DNA of 64,000 nt from Kocuria massiliensis (GTDB taxonomy: Bacteria; Actinomycetota; Actinomycetes; Actinomycetales; Micrococcaceae). The stretch is from positions 186,001 to 250,000 of the forward strand of contig NZ_LT835159.1 of assembly GCF_900169715.1 (NCBI RefSeq), written 5' to 3'. The notes under the pieces are model-generated. The model was not told the origin of the DNA and did no database searches. It saw nothing but the letters and a program-made list of their open reading frames with translations. This document shows positions 41,709 to 49,590 of this stretch, piece by piece (within the stretch, counting starts at the first letter, position 1; each line of letters begins with the position of its first letter). The translations under genes and the position numbers were made by a program.

Positions 41709-42376
41709 ACGTCGTCCAAGAAACGTGGAACTGGTTCGGCACCCCGGGGTCCTGGACGGGAGCGACCGGCATCTGGGCCCGGGTGGGCGAGCACCTGGCG
41801 TATTCGGGCTTGGTATTGGGCATCGCCGCTGTTATCTCGATTCCTCTTGGCCTCTGGCTGGGGCATACGCGGCGAGGCGGCAACCTGGTGATCGGTATTG
41901 CCGGGGCGCTGAGGTCCCTGCCCACTCTGGGGCTGCTCACGCTTTTTGCGTTATGGATCGGCATCGGTCTGACCGCGCCCGTCTTGGCTCTGGTGATTCT
42001 GGCCGTCGCGCCCATGCTCGCGAACGCCTATACGGCCGTCGCCGCGGTGGACCCCAGCGTGGTCGACGCCGCCCGGGCCCAAGGCCTGAAGGAATGGCAG
42101 ATTCTCACCCAAGTAGAAATCCCCAACGCCGTGCCCGTGTTGTTTAGCGGCATTCGAAACGCGGCCCTGCAAGTGGTGGCCACGGTAACGGTCATGGCCT
42201 ACATCGACCTGGGTGGTCTGGGGCGATTCTTGATCGACGGCCTGGCGGTGCGAGATTACTCGCGCATGGTCGCTTCGATGCTTCTCGCGGCGGTGCTTGC
42301 ACTGGTCATCGACGGTGTTCTGGCCTTCATCCAGCGCTTGTTGACCTCCCCGGGCTTGGTGAAAGAGGAATCATGA
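41705..42376 (+). CDS. Osmoprotectant ABC transporter permease (second)
   Basis: A 223-residue permease; ATG 41705 overlaps the previous stop (ATGA). The start VVQETWNWFGTPGSWTGATG is followed by six helices, with the EAA-like motif in DPSVVDAARAQGLKEWQIL TQVEIPNAVPVLFSGIRNA and VMAYIDLGGLGRFLIDGLAV. Heterodimer partner of the first permease. The start of the substrate-binding protein overlaps its stop. Confidence 0.92.
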   Translation: MNVVQETWNWFGTPGSWTGATGIWARVGEHLAYSGLVLGIAAVISIPLGLWLGHTRRGGNLVIGIAGALRSLPTLGLLTLFALWIGIGLTAPVLALVILAVAPMLANAYTAVAAVDPSVVDAARAQGLKEWQILTQVEIPNAVPVLFSGIRNAALQVVATVTVMAYIDLGGLGRFLIDGLAVRDYSRMVASMLLAAVLALVIDGVLAFIQRLLTSPGLVKEES

Positions 42377-43302
42377 GGCATTCACACGCGACCACCTCAC
42401 GACGTCGGGCCTTGGGGCTCGCGGCCGCTGCATCCGTTCTGACGATGACGGGCTGTGGGCTGTCCGGCGAAAACGCGTTGGGACCCGCGAAGGGCCGGGG
42501 AACCATTGTGGTGGGCTCCGCCGATTTCGTGGAATCCCAAATCATCGCCGAAATCTACGCGGCCGCCCTCAATAACGCCGGGCACAAGGCCGAGACCGAC
42601 CCGGCCATCGGCGCGCGGGAAGCCTACATCGGTGCCATCCAGCAGGGCAGCGTGAGCCTCGTCCCGGACTATTCCGGCAACCTGTTGCAGTACTTCGACG
42701 CCAAGTCCACGGCCAGCACGGCCGAGGACATCATGGCCGGGCTCAAATCCGTGGTGCCTCAGGGCTTGGAAGTCATGGAGGCGTCGCCCGCCGAGGATAA
42801 GGATGCGCTGGTGGTCACCCAGTCCACTGCCAAGAAGTATGGGCTCTCCTCCCTCACGGACCTAGGTTCGGTCTGCTCGAACATCACCCTGGCCGGGCCC
42901 CCGGAATTCCAAGAACGCGCATATGGCCTACCGGGTTTGAAGGATAAGTACGGCTGCGTTCCCCAGAAGTTTTCGCCCATTAACGACGCCGGCGGCCCCC
43001 TGACCGTCAAAGCTCTCCTCGATGACCAGGTGCAGGTGGCAGACATCTTCACCACCACTCCCGCGATCGAAAAGAACCATCTGGTGGTGCTCGACGATCC
43101 CAAGAACAACTTCATCGCGCAGCAGGTCATTCCACTGATCCGCAGCGATCAGGTACCCGAAGCGGCGCGAGAGGTCATCAACAAGGTTTCTCGGACATTG
43201 ACGACCCAAGACCTGATCCACCTGAATGACCGCGTGAGTGGGGACGAGAAAGTCTCCACCGTTCAGGCCGCTCAGGACTGGACCTCGGGTAAGGGGATGT
43301 AA
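42373..43302 (+). CDS. Osmoprotectant ABC transporter substrate-binding lipoprotein
   Basis: A 309-residue lipoprotein with a twin-arginine-like N-terminus (SRRRALGLAAA) and lipobox LTMTGC (Cys28). The OpuAC domain starts GTIVVGSADFVESQIIAEIY and includes GSVSLVPDYSGNLLQYF and ADIFTTTPAIEKNHLVVLDD. Binds quaternary ammonium compounds in this family through aromatic cages; exact ligand unknown. The ATGA overlap with the permease gene makes this the last gene of the operon. Two internal Cys residues (VCSNITLAGP, YGCVPQKF) could form a disulfide. Confidence 0.93.
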   Translation: MRHSHATTSRRRALGLAAAASVLTMTGCGLSGENALGPAKGRGTIVVGSADFVESQIIAEIYAAALNNAGHKAETDPAIGAREAYIGAIQQGSVSLVPDYSGNLLQYFDAKSTASTAEDIMAGLKSVVPQGLEVMEASPAEDKDALVVTQSTAKKYGLSSLTDLGSVCSNITLAGPPEFQERAYGLPGLKDKYGCVPQKFSPINDAGGPLTVKALLDDQVQVADIFTTTPAIEKNHLVVLDDPKNNFIAQQVIPLIRSDQVPEAAREVINKVSRTLTTQDLIHLNDRVSGDEKVSTVQAAQDWTSGKGM

Positions 43303-43323
43303 GGTCGGAGGCGATCCTCCCGG

Positions 43324-43352
43324 TTCACGAGCCAAAACTTTATCCGTAAAGT
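43324..43352 (+). promoter_or_regulatory. doxX promoter with overlapping palindrome
   Basis: TTCACG (43324-43329), a 17-nt spacer and TAAAGT (43347-43352) form a promoter whose start site would fall at about 43359, that is at the start codon. ACTTTA (43337-43342) and TAAAGT (43347-43352) are exact complements around TCCG, covering the -10 exactly as at yceI. Eleven of 16 positions match between the two sites. Confidence 0.6.
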
Positions 43353-43361
43353 GATGTGATG

Positions 43362-43802
43362 ATGAGTTACTCCAACACCTCTTCCCTGTCAGCCCCGCTG
43401 GGTTTGCTCCTCCTCCGCGTCGGTCTCGGCGTCGTATTCCTGATGCACGGTTTGCAGAAAATCAATGAGTGGACGATTGACGGCACGGCATCGAATTTTC
43501 AGCAGATGGGAATTCCTTCACCCGAGATTGCCGCGACCATGGCGGCATACGCCGAATTGGCCGGCGGGATTGCGCTGATCGTGGGCCTGCTTTCTCGCAT
43601 CGCGGGTCTGGTCCTCGCCGTGGACATGTTCGGTGCCATTTATTTTGCGCACGGTTCTCACGGTTTCTTTTCCTCCGGAGGCGGCTATGAATTCCCGCTC
43701 GTGCTCGCGCTGGCGAGCCTCGCAGTCTTCCTGTTGGGGCCTGGACGTTTCGCGATTGCCGGTGGCCTAGAAAACCGACGAGGATGGGGAATCTTCGCCT
43801 GA
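43362..43802 (+). CDS. DoxX family membrane protein
   Basis: About 146 residues with four helices. GLLLLRVGLGVVFLMHGLQK is the DoxX signature, then AAYAELAGGIALIVGLLSRI AGLVLAVDMFGAIYFAHGS and FSSGGGYEFPLVLALASLAV. DoxX/SseA-type proteins belong to oxidative-stress or thiol-redox membrane complexes. Three in-frame starts lie close together (GTG 43356, ATG 43359, ATG 43362); no Shine-Dalgarno is visible, which agrees with a leaderless mRNA from the promoter just upstream. Monocistronic between the ABC operon and a rhomboid-like gene. Confidence 0.9.
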   Translation: MSYSNTSSLSAPLGLLLLRVGLGVVFLMHGLQKINEWTIDGTASNFQQMGIPSPEIAATMAAYAELAGGIALIVGLLSRIAGLVLAVDMFGAIYFAHGSHGFFSSGGGYEFPLVLALASLAVFLLGPGRFAIAGGLENRRGWGIFA

Positions 43803-43852
43803 CCTGCGGCGTCGTCCGCTGAGTCGCTTCTCGTGCGACTAATATTCGGAGC

Positions 43853-44704
43853 ATGCTTCTGACCCTGATCCGTATGGCCACCGCGATCCTGATCGTGTTT
43901 GTGATCGTTTCCCTGGCTAACGATTGGCGCCTGACCCGGCCCATCGCGAATCTGTGGCGTCGTCATAGTGGATACGTGCGGTGGTATATCACCAGCGCGC
44001 CGGCCACATATATCTACATGTTCATCTTGATCATCACCACATGGGTACTCCTGGGAATGCCGGAATTCGCCCGGGATGATTTTCTCAAGGGTCAGTCCAC
44101 GAACCTTCAGCATTTGACCACCAACCCGATTCGCGCGTTAGTGCGTAGCGCCTTCTTCGTGTCGAGCGCCGAGTTGCTCACGTGGGTAGCGCTCTTCGGA
44201 CTGTTGTTGGCCCCGGCCGAACGGTGGCTGGGTACAGCTCGCACCATCGCGGTTTTCGCGGTGGGGCATGTTGTGTCCACGGCGGGTGCCGCCCTCGACG
44301 TGTGGATTCACATCCGCTATTTCCATTTTTCGGAACGGCTGTGGAATGTCGAGGACACCGGCGCGAGCTACGGATTCATGTCGCTCGCGGCCCTGTTGTT
44401 CTACCGCCTGCGCGGGTGGACGCGGTGGGTCCTCGGCGCCGCGCTGGCCGTGGTGCTGGTGTATGGGGCGATTGAGGGGACCGGATTCACGGCTCGGGGG
44501 CATGCCATCGCGGTCCTCCTGGGGCTGGCGTTGTATCCGATGTCGCGTGTGCCCGACGTCGTGGCCCGGCTCGGTACCGGTCGAAGCATCGTCGATCTGT
44601 GGAAGCGCCGGACGGCGGACGGCTCCGCCGACACCCGGGCAGAGTTTGCCGCGGCCTCACGAGCCCGCCGTGCGCGGTCGGGACGCCGCCAAGCCGACAC
44701 CTAA
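43853..44704 (+). CDS. Rhomboid-like membrane protein
   Basis: A 283-residue protein with six or more helices. A GASYGFMSLAALLFYRL segment (Ser near 172) and ARGHAIAVLLGLALYPM (His near 217) are placed as the Ser-His dyad of rhomboid proteases, with the AVGHVVSTAGAAL histidine in the preceding helix. The N-terminal APATYIYMFILIITTW is shared by actinobacterial rhomboid-like proteins. Proteolytic activity is possible but unproven. The basic C-terminal tail ends SRARRARSGRRQADT. Its stop overlaps the stop of the convergent VOC-domain gene. Confidence 0.75.
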   Translation: MLLTLIRMATAILIVFVIVSLANDWRLTRPIANLWRRHSGYVRWYITSAPATYIYMFILIITTWVLLGMPEFARDDFLKGQSTNLQHLTTNPIRALVRSAFFVSSAELLTWVALFGLLLAPAERWLGTARTIAVFAVGHVVSTAGAALDVWIHIRYFHFSERLWNVEDTGASYGFMSLAALLFYRLRGWTRWVLGAALAVVLVYGAIEGTGFTARGHAIAVLLGLALYPMSRVPDVVARLGTGRSIVDLWKRRTADGSADTRAEFAAASRARRARSGRRQADT

Positions 44705-45600
44705 AAGTCAGAGATCTGGATTTTCCCCATCGACATCAGATGTTCGTAGGCGTGGGGGCGTGACATGAGTTCCCCCAGGTTTTCGGGAACGACTTGCCAG
44801 CTCAGCCCAAACTGATCCTTGCACCAACCGCACGCGACGGCGTCGGGGTGGGCGCTCAAGGTATCCCACAGGCGGTCGATTTCTTGCTGGTCGGGAGCTT
44901 CCACCATCAGCGAGAATCCCTCGGTGAAGGTGAAGTCCTGGTCCACACCCGAATCCATTGCGGTGAACCACGTGCCAGTCTCCGCGTCACCGAGGCGGAA
45001 ATCCGAGAACATGACGGAGCCTTGTTTCGCCGGACCGGTGGGCTCGGGATATTCAGCGCGGTTGCCCATGACCGACCCCGGAAAGAGCTGGAGGTATTCG
45101 GCGGTGGCTTCGGCCGCGCGATTTTGGGCGGGGCCACAAAACATCAGGGCCGGCATAAGGAACGGTCGCGGTTCGCCCTCGGGGTTGGTCAGGATCAATT
45201 GCCAGCTCACGCCGTATTGGTCCTCAACCCAGGCGTATTGCGGGGAGAAGGGATATTCCCCCAGAGGCATGAGTTCGCGTCCGCCCTCGGACAACACAGC
45301 GTGGACCTCCTGGAGGTAGTCCGCCGCGTCGTCGATGCGCGAAGGGTCGAAGTTGATCATGAATCCCGCCGCGGGCGTGGGGCGGAATTCGTCACCGGCG
45401 TTGATGAGAGTGAGCGGGAGGTCATGGATTCGCAGACTCACCGTGAGAGTCTTGCCGGCCATCGGCCGTTGAAAGTCGAGGAGTCCTTCGGTGGGGTAGG
45501 TCTGTCGGGACGTGATCTCGACGTCGCGAAAGGCCTTCGCGTAAAATTCGGCGGTTTCATCCGCGCGGCCGTTCGACCAGATATTGGGGGTGATGGTCAT
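44701..45600 (-). CDS. Tandem VOC-domain protein (PhnB/3-demethylubiquinone methyltransferase-like)
   Basis: A 299-residue protein with two repeated vicinal-oxygen-chelate domains. The first (1-145) has ITPNIWSNGRADETAEFYAK AF and EDQYGVSWQLILTNPE; the second (150-295) has LMPALMFCGPAQNRAAEATA EYLQLFPG and CKDQFGLSWQVVPENLGEL. This PhnB-like family is often misnamed as a methyltransferase; no SAM-binding site is present. Function unknown, perhaps antibiotic or small-molecule sequestration. ATG 45600 chosen because AAGGA is 8 nt away; a TTG two codons upstream is less likely. Divergence or operon with the LysR gene: same strand, 51 bp apart. Confidence 0.85.
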   Translation of the reverse strand: MTITPNIWSNGRADETAEFYAKAFRDVEITSRQTYPTEGLLDFQRPMAGKTLTVSLRIHDLPLTLINAGDEFRPTPAAGFMINFDPSRIDDAADYLQEVHAVLSEGGRELMPLGEYPFSPQYAWVEDQYGVSWQLILTNPEGEPRPFLMPALMFCGPAQNRAAEATAEYLQLFPGSVMGNRAEYPEPTGPAKQGSVMFSDFRLGDAETGTWFTAMDSGVDQDFTFTEGFSLMVEAPDQQEIDRLWDTLSAHPDAVACGWCKDQFGLSWQVVPENLGELMSRPHAYEHLMSMGKIQISDF

Positions 45601-45651
45601 GACCAAGATCCTTACACTCGCCGACCGGCGGGAGCGCCTGCCGTTGGGCTT

Positions 45652-46569
45652 TCAGACTATTCCGATATCGGCTCGGTTGATAGGGCCACGTGAAACTTTG
45701 AACGAATCTTCCGGACGGGGGCGTTCGGGCAGATGAGCGACGGCGGCCGTGTGGAACGCACGGACCAGCGGGTTCTCCTCGCCGCGGAGCCACGCGAGGC
45801 ACAGCGGGACGGGCGGCGCGTCGTCGAGCGGAATGGACACGACGCCGGTATGACCGTGCGACGCCATCGCGGATCGGGGCGTGGCGCCCACGCCCCGTCC
45901 TGAAGCCACCAAGGCGGCCCACTCGTCGTAGTTATGACATTCGAGGATGGTGCGTGGGCGATGAGGGTCATCCCACAGCGTCGGCCGGGTGTTTCCATTG
46001 ACCGTGTTGACCACGAGCGGGTATTGGCCGAGCTCGTTCCATGAGATCGACGTGCGGTGCGCGAGGGGGCTCCGGGTGCTCACGGCCGCGACGCGGACTT
46101 CTCCGGCGAGCTCGACGCATTCGACCTCCTCTGAGGAGATGTCACGGCGACTCAGAGCGACGTCGACGGCCTTGTCCAGAAGCGCGGCGTGAATGTCGTC
46201 TCGCCGCGAGAGCCGCAGGCCAACGCCCGTGGACGCCTCGAATTGCGCCGTGGTCCGGGAAAACCACGGGTCCGGCAAGGCCCAAGGGAAGCCGACGCGA
46301 AATTCTGGTTCCCGGGACACCTCAGCCAGCGCGGCCTGGACGTCCCGCAGGATTTTGCGAGATCTCTGGAGCAGCACCTCGCCCGGTGCAGTGAGGCGGA
46401 CCGAGCGAGAGGTGCGGACCATCAGAGTCACACCGAGCCGCGTTTCGAGCTGTTGGATGGTTCGACTGAGCGCGGGTTGGGTGATGTGCAGTACCCGAGC
46501 AGCTTGGGTGAAAGATCGATGCTCGCCCACGGCTTCGAGAGCTCGGAGGTGACGCAATTCGATGTTCAT
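45652..46569 (-). CDS. LysR family transcriptional regulator
   Basis: A 305-residue LTTR. DNA-binding domain: IELRHLRALEAVGEHRSFTQ then AARVLHITQPALSRTIQQLE TRLGVTLMVRTSRSVRLT. The effector domain shows FRVGFPWALPDPWFSR and DVALSRRDISSEEVECVELA, as in regulators of the LTTR group near BenM/CatR-like proteins; ligand unknown. The gene precedes the VOC-domain gene on the same strand, so that gene may be a target or an operon partner. Confidence 0.92.
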   Translation of the reverse strand: MNIELRHLRALEAVGEHRSFTQAARVLHITQPALSRTIQQLETRLGVTLMVRTSRSVRLTAPGEVLLQRSRKILRDVQAALAEVSREPEFRVGFPWALPDPWFSRTTAQFEASTGVGLRLSRRDDIHAALLDKAVDVALSRRDISSEEVECVELAGEVRVAAVSTRSPLAHRTSISWNELGQYPLVVNTVNGNTRPTLWDDPHRPRTILECHNYDEWAALVASGRGVGATPRSAMASHGHTGVVSIPLDDAPPVPLCLAWLRGEENPLVRAFHTAAVAHLPERPRPEDSFKVSRGPINRADIGIV

Positions 46570-46659
46570 GACGCCACAGCATAGCCGTCGTGCCTGGTCA
46601 CGGGTCTGTCAGTGAAGTGAGGGGGCGGCGATTCCTCGGCGGCTCAACGACTGGGCGTC

Positions 46660-47220
46660 TCAGCCAGCTGGGGTGGTGACCACGCCGTGTTGCCAGTGGT
46701 GATCCTCACGGCGGTATTCGATGCGCGTATGGTTTCGGTCTTCGCGGGCCTGCATGAATTCCACCTCCCGCGGCTCCAGGGCGTAGAGCTGCCAGTCCGG
46801 ATTGGGCGATCCGTCGTAACTCGGGCGTCCTTCCCAATCTCGTTCCGACTCTTCCCGGCTGAGGGGGTGGACGACGCCGGTGACACGCACCTGCCGTCCC
46901 GACTCGCGCCAGAAGAAGATCATGGACGCGCGTGGGTCCGCATCGAGCTGCTGCCCCTTGCGGGACGTGCGATGGGTGGAGAAGTGGAAGCCGCGATCGT
47001 CAATGTCCTTGACGATGAGGGTTCGACCCACGGGGGTGCCGTCGTTATCGACCGTCGTGAAGGTCATGGCATGGGGCTGCCGTTGCCCCGAGGCGATGGC
47101 TTCTTGGAACCACTCAGAAAACAACTGGTGTGGATCTGAGGGCACGTGATCCGGGTCGAGGGTCGGCAAGGGCTTGGGGAAGGACGGTAGGGAACTCAAC
47201 TGGTCGCTCAGAGTGGACAT
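46660..47220 (-). CDS. pdxH: Pyridoxamine 5'-phosphate oxidase
   Basis: A 186-residue FMN enzyme making pyridoxal 5'-phosphate from pyridoxine or pyridoxamine phosphate. QPHAMTFTTVDNDGTPVGRT LIVKDIDDRGFHFSTHRTSR KGQQLDADPRASMIFFWRES GRQVRVTG shows the FMN-binding pattern with R-K-Q. The C-terminal WQLYALEPREVEFMQAREDR and a final basic HTRIEYRREDHHW resemble the PdxH dimerisation end, somewhat diverged from E. coli. Family length is around 200. The start ATG at 47220 faces the DnaA-box region, which also divergently serves the thi operon. Confidence 0.85.
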   Translation of the reverse strand: MSTLSDQLSSLPSFPKPLPTLDPDHVPSDPHQLFSEWFQEAIASGQRQPHAMTFTTVDNDGTPVGRTLIVKDIDDRGFHFSTHRTSRKGQQLDADPRASMIFFWRESGRQVRVTGVVHPLSREESERDWEGRPSYDGSPNPDWQLYALEPREVEFMQAREDRNHTRIEYRREDHHWQHGVVTTPAG

Positions 47221-47327
47221 ATCTCGATGCTAAGTGGAGAGCACAGGCTGCGCGAGGGTGGATTGGCCATCGGCATCGGTCCATGACGGACGGTTATGGG
47301 CGAGATCTACACAAGCGGTGGAGAAAG

Positions 47328-47903
47328 TTATCCACAGGTGTGCATAACGGTGTGTACAACTCGAATATCTGTCCTACAAACGGGCTTCACGCACGGGGAG
47401 GGCCCCGGCGATCAGGCCATTTCCAGGGTGCGTCTCGTTCTGCGGATCATCGAACTACGCGTGTGTAACTTGCCCACAGGTGGGGATAACTTCTGTGGAT
47501 AACGGCGGTCTGAGCGAGCGGAGAATTCGGGCTTCGACGGCGACACCCTTGATTTTCTGGGGAAGTCCTGGGGTGGACGACGTGTGCCTCCACATCTGGT
47601 GATCCACAGGGGCTGGGGATAACGTGTCGAGCGTGTCCACCTGGTGTGCACAAAGTTATCCACAGGTGGGGAAAAGTGGGTAGTTCTGACGGCGAATGTC
47701 CCTGAACGGCTCGACACGGTGAGCCTGAGAGCGACACAGTACCGGCGGGCGAGCGCCGTCATTTCAACGAAGGAACGAGCGTCGGCATTCTTCCCGAGGG
47801 CCAGGGTCGTGAAATCACATCGAGAGGAGTCACAGCCATGTAAGTTCTCCACATTGTGGAGAAGCGCTGTGGATAACCATGTTCGAAGAGTGGGTTGTCC
47901 CCA
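47328..47903. other. Cluster of DnaA boxes in a non-coding region (origin-like or DnaA-titration locus)
   Basis: Within 576 nt there are four perfect TTATCCACA boxes: 47328-47336 (+), 47494-47502 (-), 47656-47664 (+), 47868-47876 (-). Three more fit TTRTNCACA: TTATGCACA at 47339-47347 (-), TTGTACACA at 47351-47359 (-), TTGTGCACA at 47645-47653 (-). Near matches: TTGCCCACA 47470, TTATCCCCA 47481 and 47614 (-), TGATCCACA 47600, TTGTCCCCA 47895, and a dyad TTCTCCACA/TGTGGAGAA at 47845-47863. No gene is supported here, and neither dnaA nor dnaN is adjacent, so it is not the canonical dnaA-dnaN oriC. It may be a DnaA-binding titration site comparable to datA, or an unusual origin. Confidence 0.8.
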
Positions 47904-47990
47904 ATGGAGCTTCATATCGAAGGAGGCCTCAGGGGCCGGGCAAGAGTGTGGCGTTAGAGTGAATACGTGACGCAAAGGGGCGTTCACACC

Positions 47991-48069
47991 AGTGACAAGG
48001 GGTGCCCTGCCGGGCTGAGAACACACCCTTGGAACCTGATCTAGCCAGAACTAGCGAAGGGATCGTCAC
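47991..48069 (+). promoter_or_regulatory. TPP riboswitch (THI element)
   Basis: The aptamer shows all THI landmarks: P1 GTGAC (47992-47996) with GTCAC (48065-48069), GGGGTGCCC (47999-48007), GCTGAGA (48014-48020), GAACCTGATCT (48032-48042), a P5 of CTAG/CTAG replacing the usual CUGG/CCAG, and GCGAAGGGA (48054-48062). It controls the downstream thiM-thiE-thiD-tenA operon. The conserved AAGGGA also serves as the Shine-Dalgarno (8 nt before GTG 48071), so ligand binding should directly occlude translation. Confidence 0.95.
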
Positions 48070-48070
48070 C

Positions 48071-48907
48071 GTGACAGATTCACCACAGCATCGCTCACAG
48101 ACCGCCGCCATTGTTGAGTGTGCCCAGGAGGTGCGCGCAACTGCGCCGCTGGTGCATTGCCTGACCAATTCCGTGGTCAAGGAGATCACCGCGAACGTCT
48201 TGCTGGCGGCCGGAGCTTCCCCCGCGATGGTCGAGCACCCGGAAGAAGCTCGCGTGTTTGCCGGCATCGCGAACGGTCTTCTTGTGAACGTCGGCACCAT
48301 CTCGGAGGAACAGACGGACGCCATCCGTGCCGCCGTCGCCACCGCCAACGCACAGGGTGTCCCGTGGGTTCTGGACCCCGTCGCCGTCGGGGGCCTTCCG
48401 CAACGCACGGAGCTGGCCCGGGAACTCCTCGACCTGAAGCCCACCGCGATCCGTGGCAATGCGAGCGAAGTCGTGGCCCTCGCGGGATTGGGGCAGGGCG
48501 GACGCGGCGTTGACTCGACCGAGTCCGTGGAGTCAGCGCGCGAAGCCGCCGAAGCTCTCGCACGGCGGACTGGCGGCGTGGTCGCCGTTTCGGGGGAGCG
48601 CGACCTCATTGCCTCATCCGGTCGTGTGACCCGTTTGACCAGCGGGCATTCCCTGATGCCGCTCGTGATTGGCACCGGTTGTTCGCTGGGTGCCGCCGTC
48701 GCCGCGTATCTCGGCGCTGCGCGTTCATCCGGTATGTCGGACCACGACGCCGTCGTGGCCGCTCACGCCCACCTAGGGGCGGCGGGCACGGTGGCCGGCC
48801 GATCCGCCGAGGGCCCCGGGTCCTTTCACGTTCGGTGGTTGGATGCCCTGCATGCGCTGTCTCCGGAAGAGATCGCGCAGGTGGTCGGGCTGGAGGACGC
48901 GGCATGA
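48071..48907 (+). CDS. thiM: Hydroxyethylthiazole kinase
   Basis: A 278-residue cytosolic kinase that phosphorylates 4-methyl-5-(2-hydroxyethyl)thiazole for thiamine salvage. Motifs: [28 protein letters not shown] at the N-terminus, [24 protein letters not shown], and the phosphate/anion hole [21 protein letters not shown] 48071 directly follows the riboswitch; the frame is open further upstream through the aptamer, but the Shine-Dalgarno and homologue length support 48071. Stop overlaps thiE (ATGA). Confidence 0.96.
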   Translation: MTDSPQHRSQTAAIVECAQEVRATAPLVHCLTNSVVKEITANVLLAAGASPAMVEHPEEARVFAGIANGLLVNVGTISEEQTDAIRAAVATANAQGVPWVLDPVAVGGLPQRTELARELLDLKPTAIRGNASEVVALAGLGQGGRGVDSTESVESAREAAEALARRTGGVVAVSGERDLIASSGRVTRLTSGHSLMPLVIGTGCSLGAAVAAYLGAARSSGMSDHDAVVAAHAHLGAAGTVAGRSAEGPGSFHVRWLDALHALSPEEIAQVVGLEDAA

Positions 48908-49590
48908 TCCCCTCAGGAGTGGATCTCTCCCTGTATTTCGTCACGGACACCACACTCTGTGGCGGCCTCGAAAAAGTTCCGGGCGTAGTCTACGAGGCCG
49001 TGATGGGCGGCGTCGGGGTGGTGCAGGTTCGGGATAAGCACCTCGACGACGGCGCCTTCGCCCAGCTGGCGAGCGCCTGTGCCCGGGCCGTGGCGCAGGC
49101 CAACCAAGATTCCGGTCGCACAGCCCGCACGGTGGTCAACGACCGACTCTCCATTGCCGCAGACCTCGGCCTCGACGTTCACGTGGGTCAATCCGACGCC
49201 GCAGCCGAACGAGCCCGAGAAACGCTGGGGGAGTCCGCGATGATCGGGCTGTCGGTGTCGACCCCCGAACAGGCGCGGGCAGCTGTGGACTCCGGGCACG
49301 CGGATCTCGTGGGAATCGGGCCCGCCTGGGCCACACCCACCAAAACGGACGCCGCGAAACCACTCGGACCGGAAGGAGTCGCCGAATGCGCGCGGATTGC
49401 CCGGGGCGGCGGAATGGCCAGCGTGGTGATCGGCGGCGTCAATGCCCACACGGCTGGTTCATTGGCCGGGGTGCCGGCAGATGGTCTGTGCGTGGTCTCG
49501 GCCATCGCGTCGGCGGATGATCCCCGGAGGGCAGCCTCAGAACTCCTCCGCCTCTCGCAGAACACCCTTGATCGAAAGGACCTCCGCTGA
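48904..49590 (+). CDS. thiE: Thiamine phosphate synthase
   Basis: A 228-residue TIM-barrel enzyme joining HMP-PP and HET-P to give thiamine phosphate. [16 protein letters not shown] starts the barrel; [39 protein letters not shown] (substrate and Mg site), [16 protein letters not shown] (phosphate and thiazole binding) and VVIGGVN are typical. Starts at ATG 48904 inside the thiM stop and ends sharing a base with the thiD start. A long open frame upstream of the ATG is an alternative reading of thiM. Confidence 0.96.
   Translation: MIPSGVDLSLYFVTDTTLCGGLEKVPGVVYEAVMGGVGVVQVRDKHLDDGAFAQLASACARAVAQANQDSGRTARTVVNDRLSIAADLGLDVHVGQSDAAAERARETLGESAMIGLSVSTPEQARAAVDSGHADLVGIGPAWATPTKTDAAKPLGPEGVAECARIARGGGMASVVIGGVNAHTAGSLAGVPADGLCVVSAIASADDPRRAASELLRLSQNTLDRKDLR

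Noticed and set aside
47328-47903. Calling this stretch the chromosomal oriC
   Set aside because: Box density fits, but dnaA and dnaN are missing and no clear AT-rich unwinding element is visible; reported as a DnaA-box cluster instead.
47412-48026. A 204-codon open frame on the minus strand across the DnaA-box region
   Set aside because: No domain, no ribosome-binding site, and it reads through the box cluster and the TPP aptamer.
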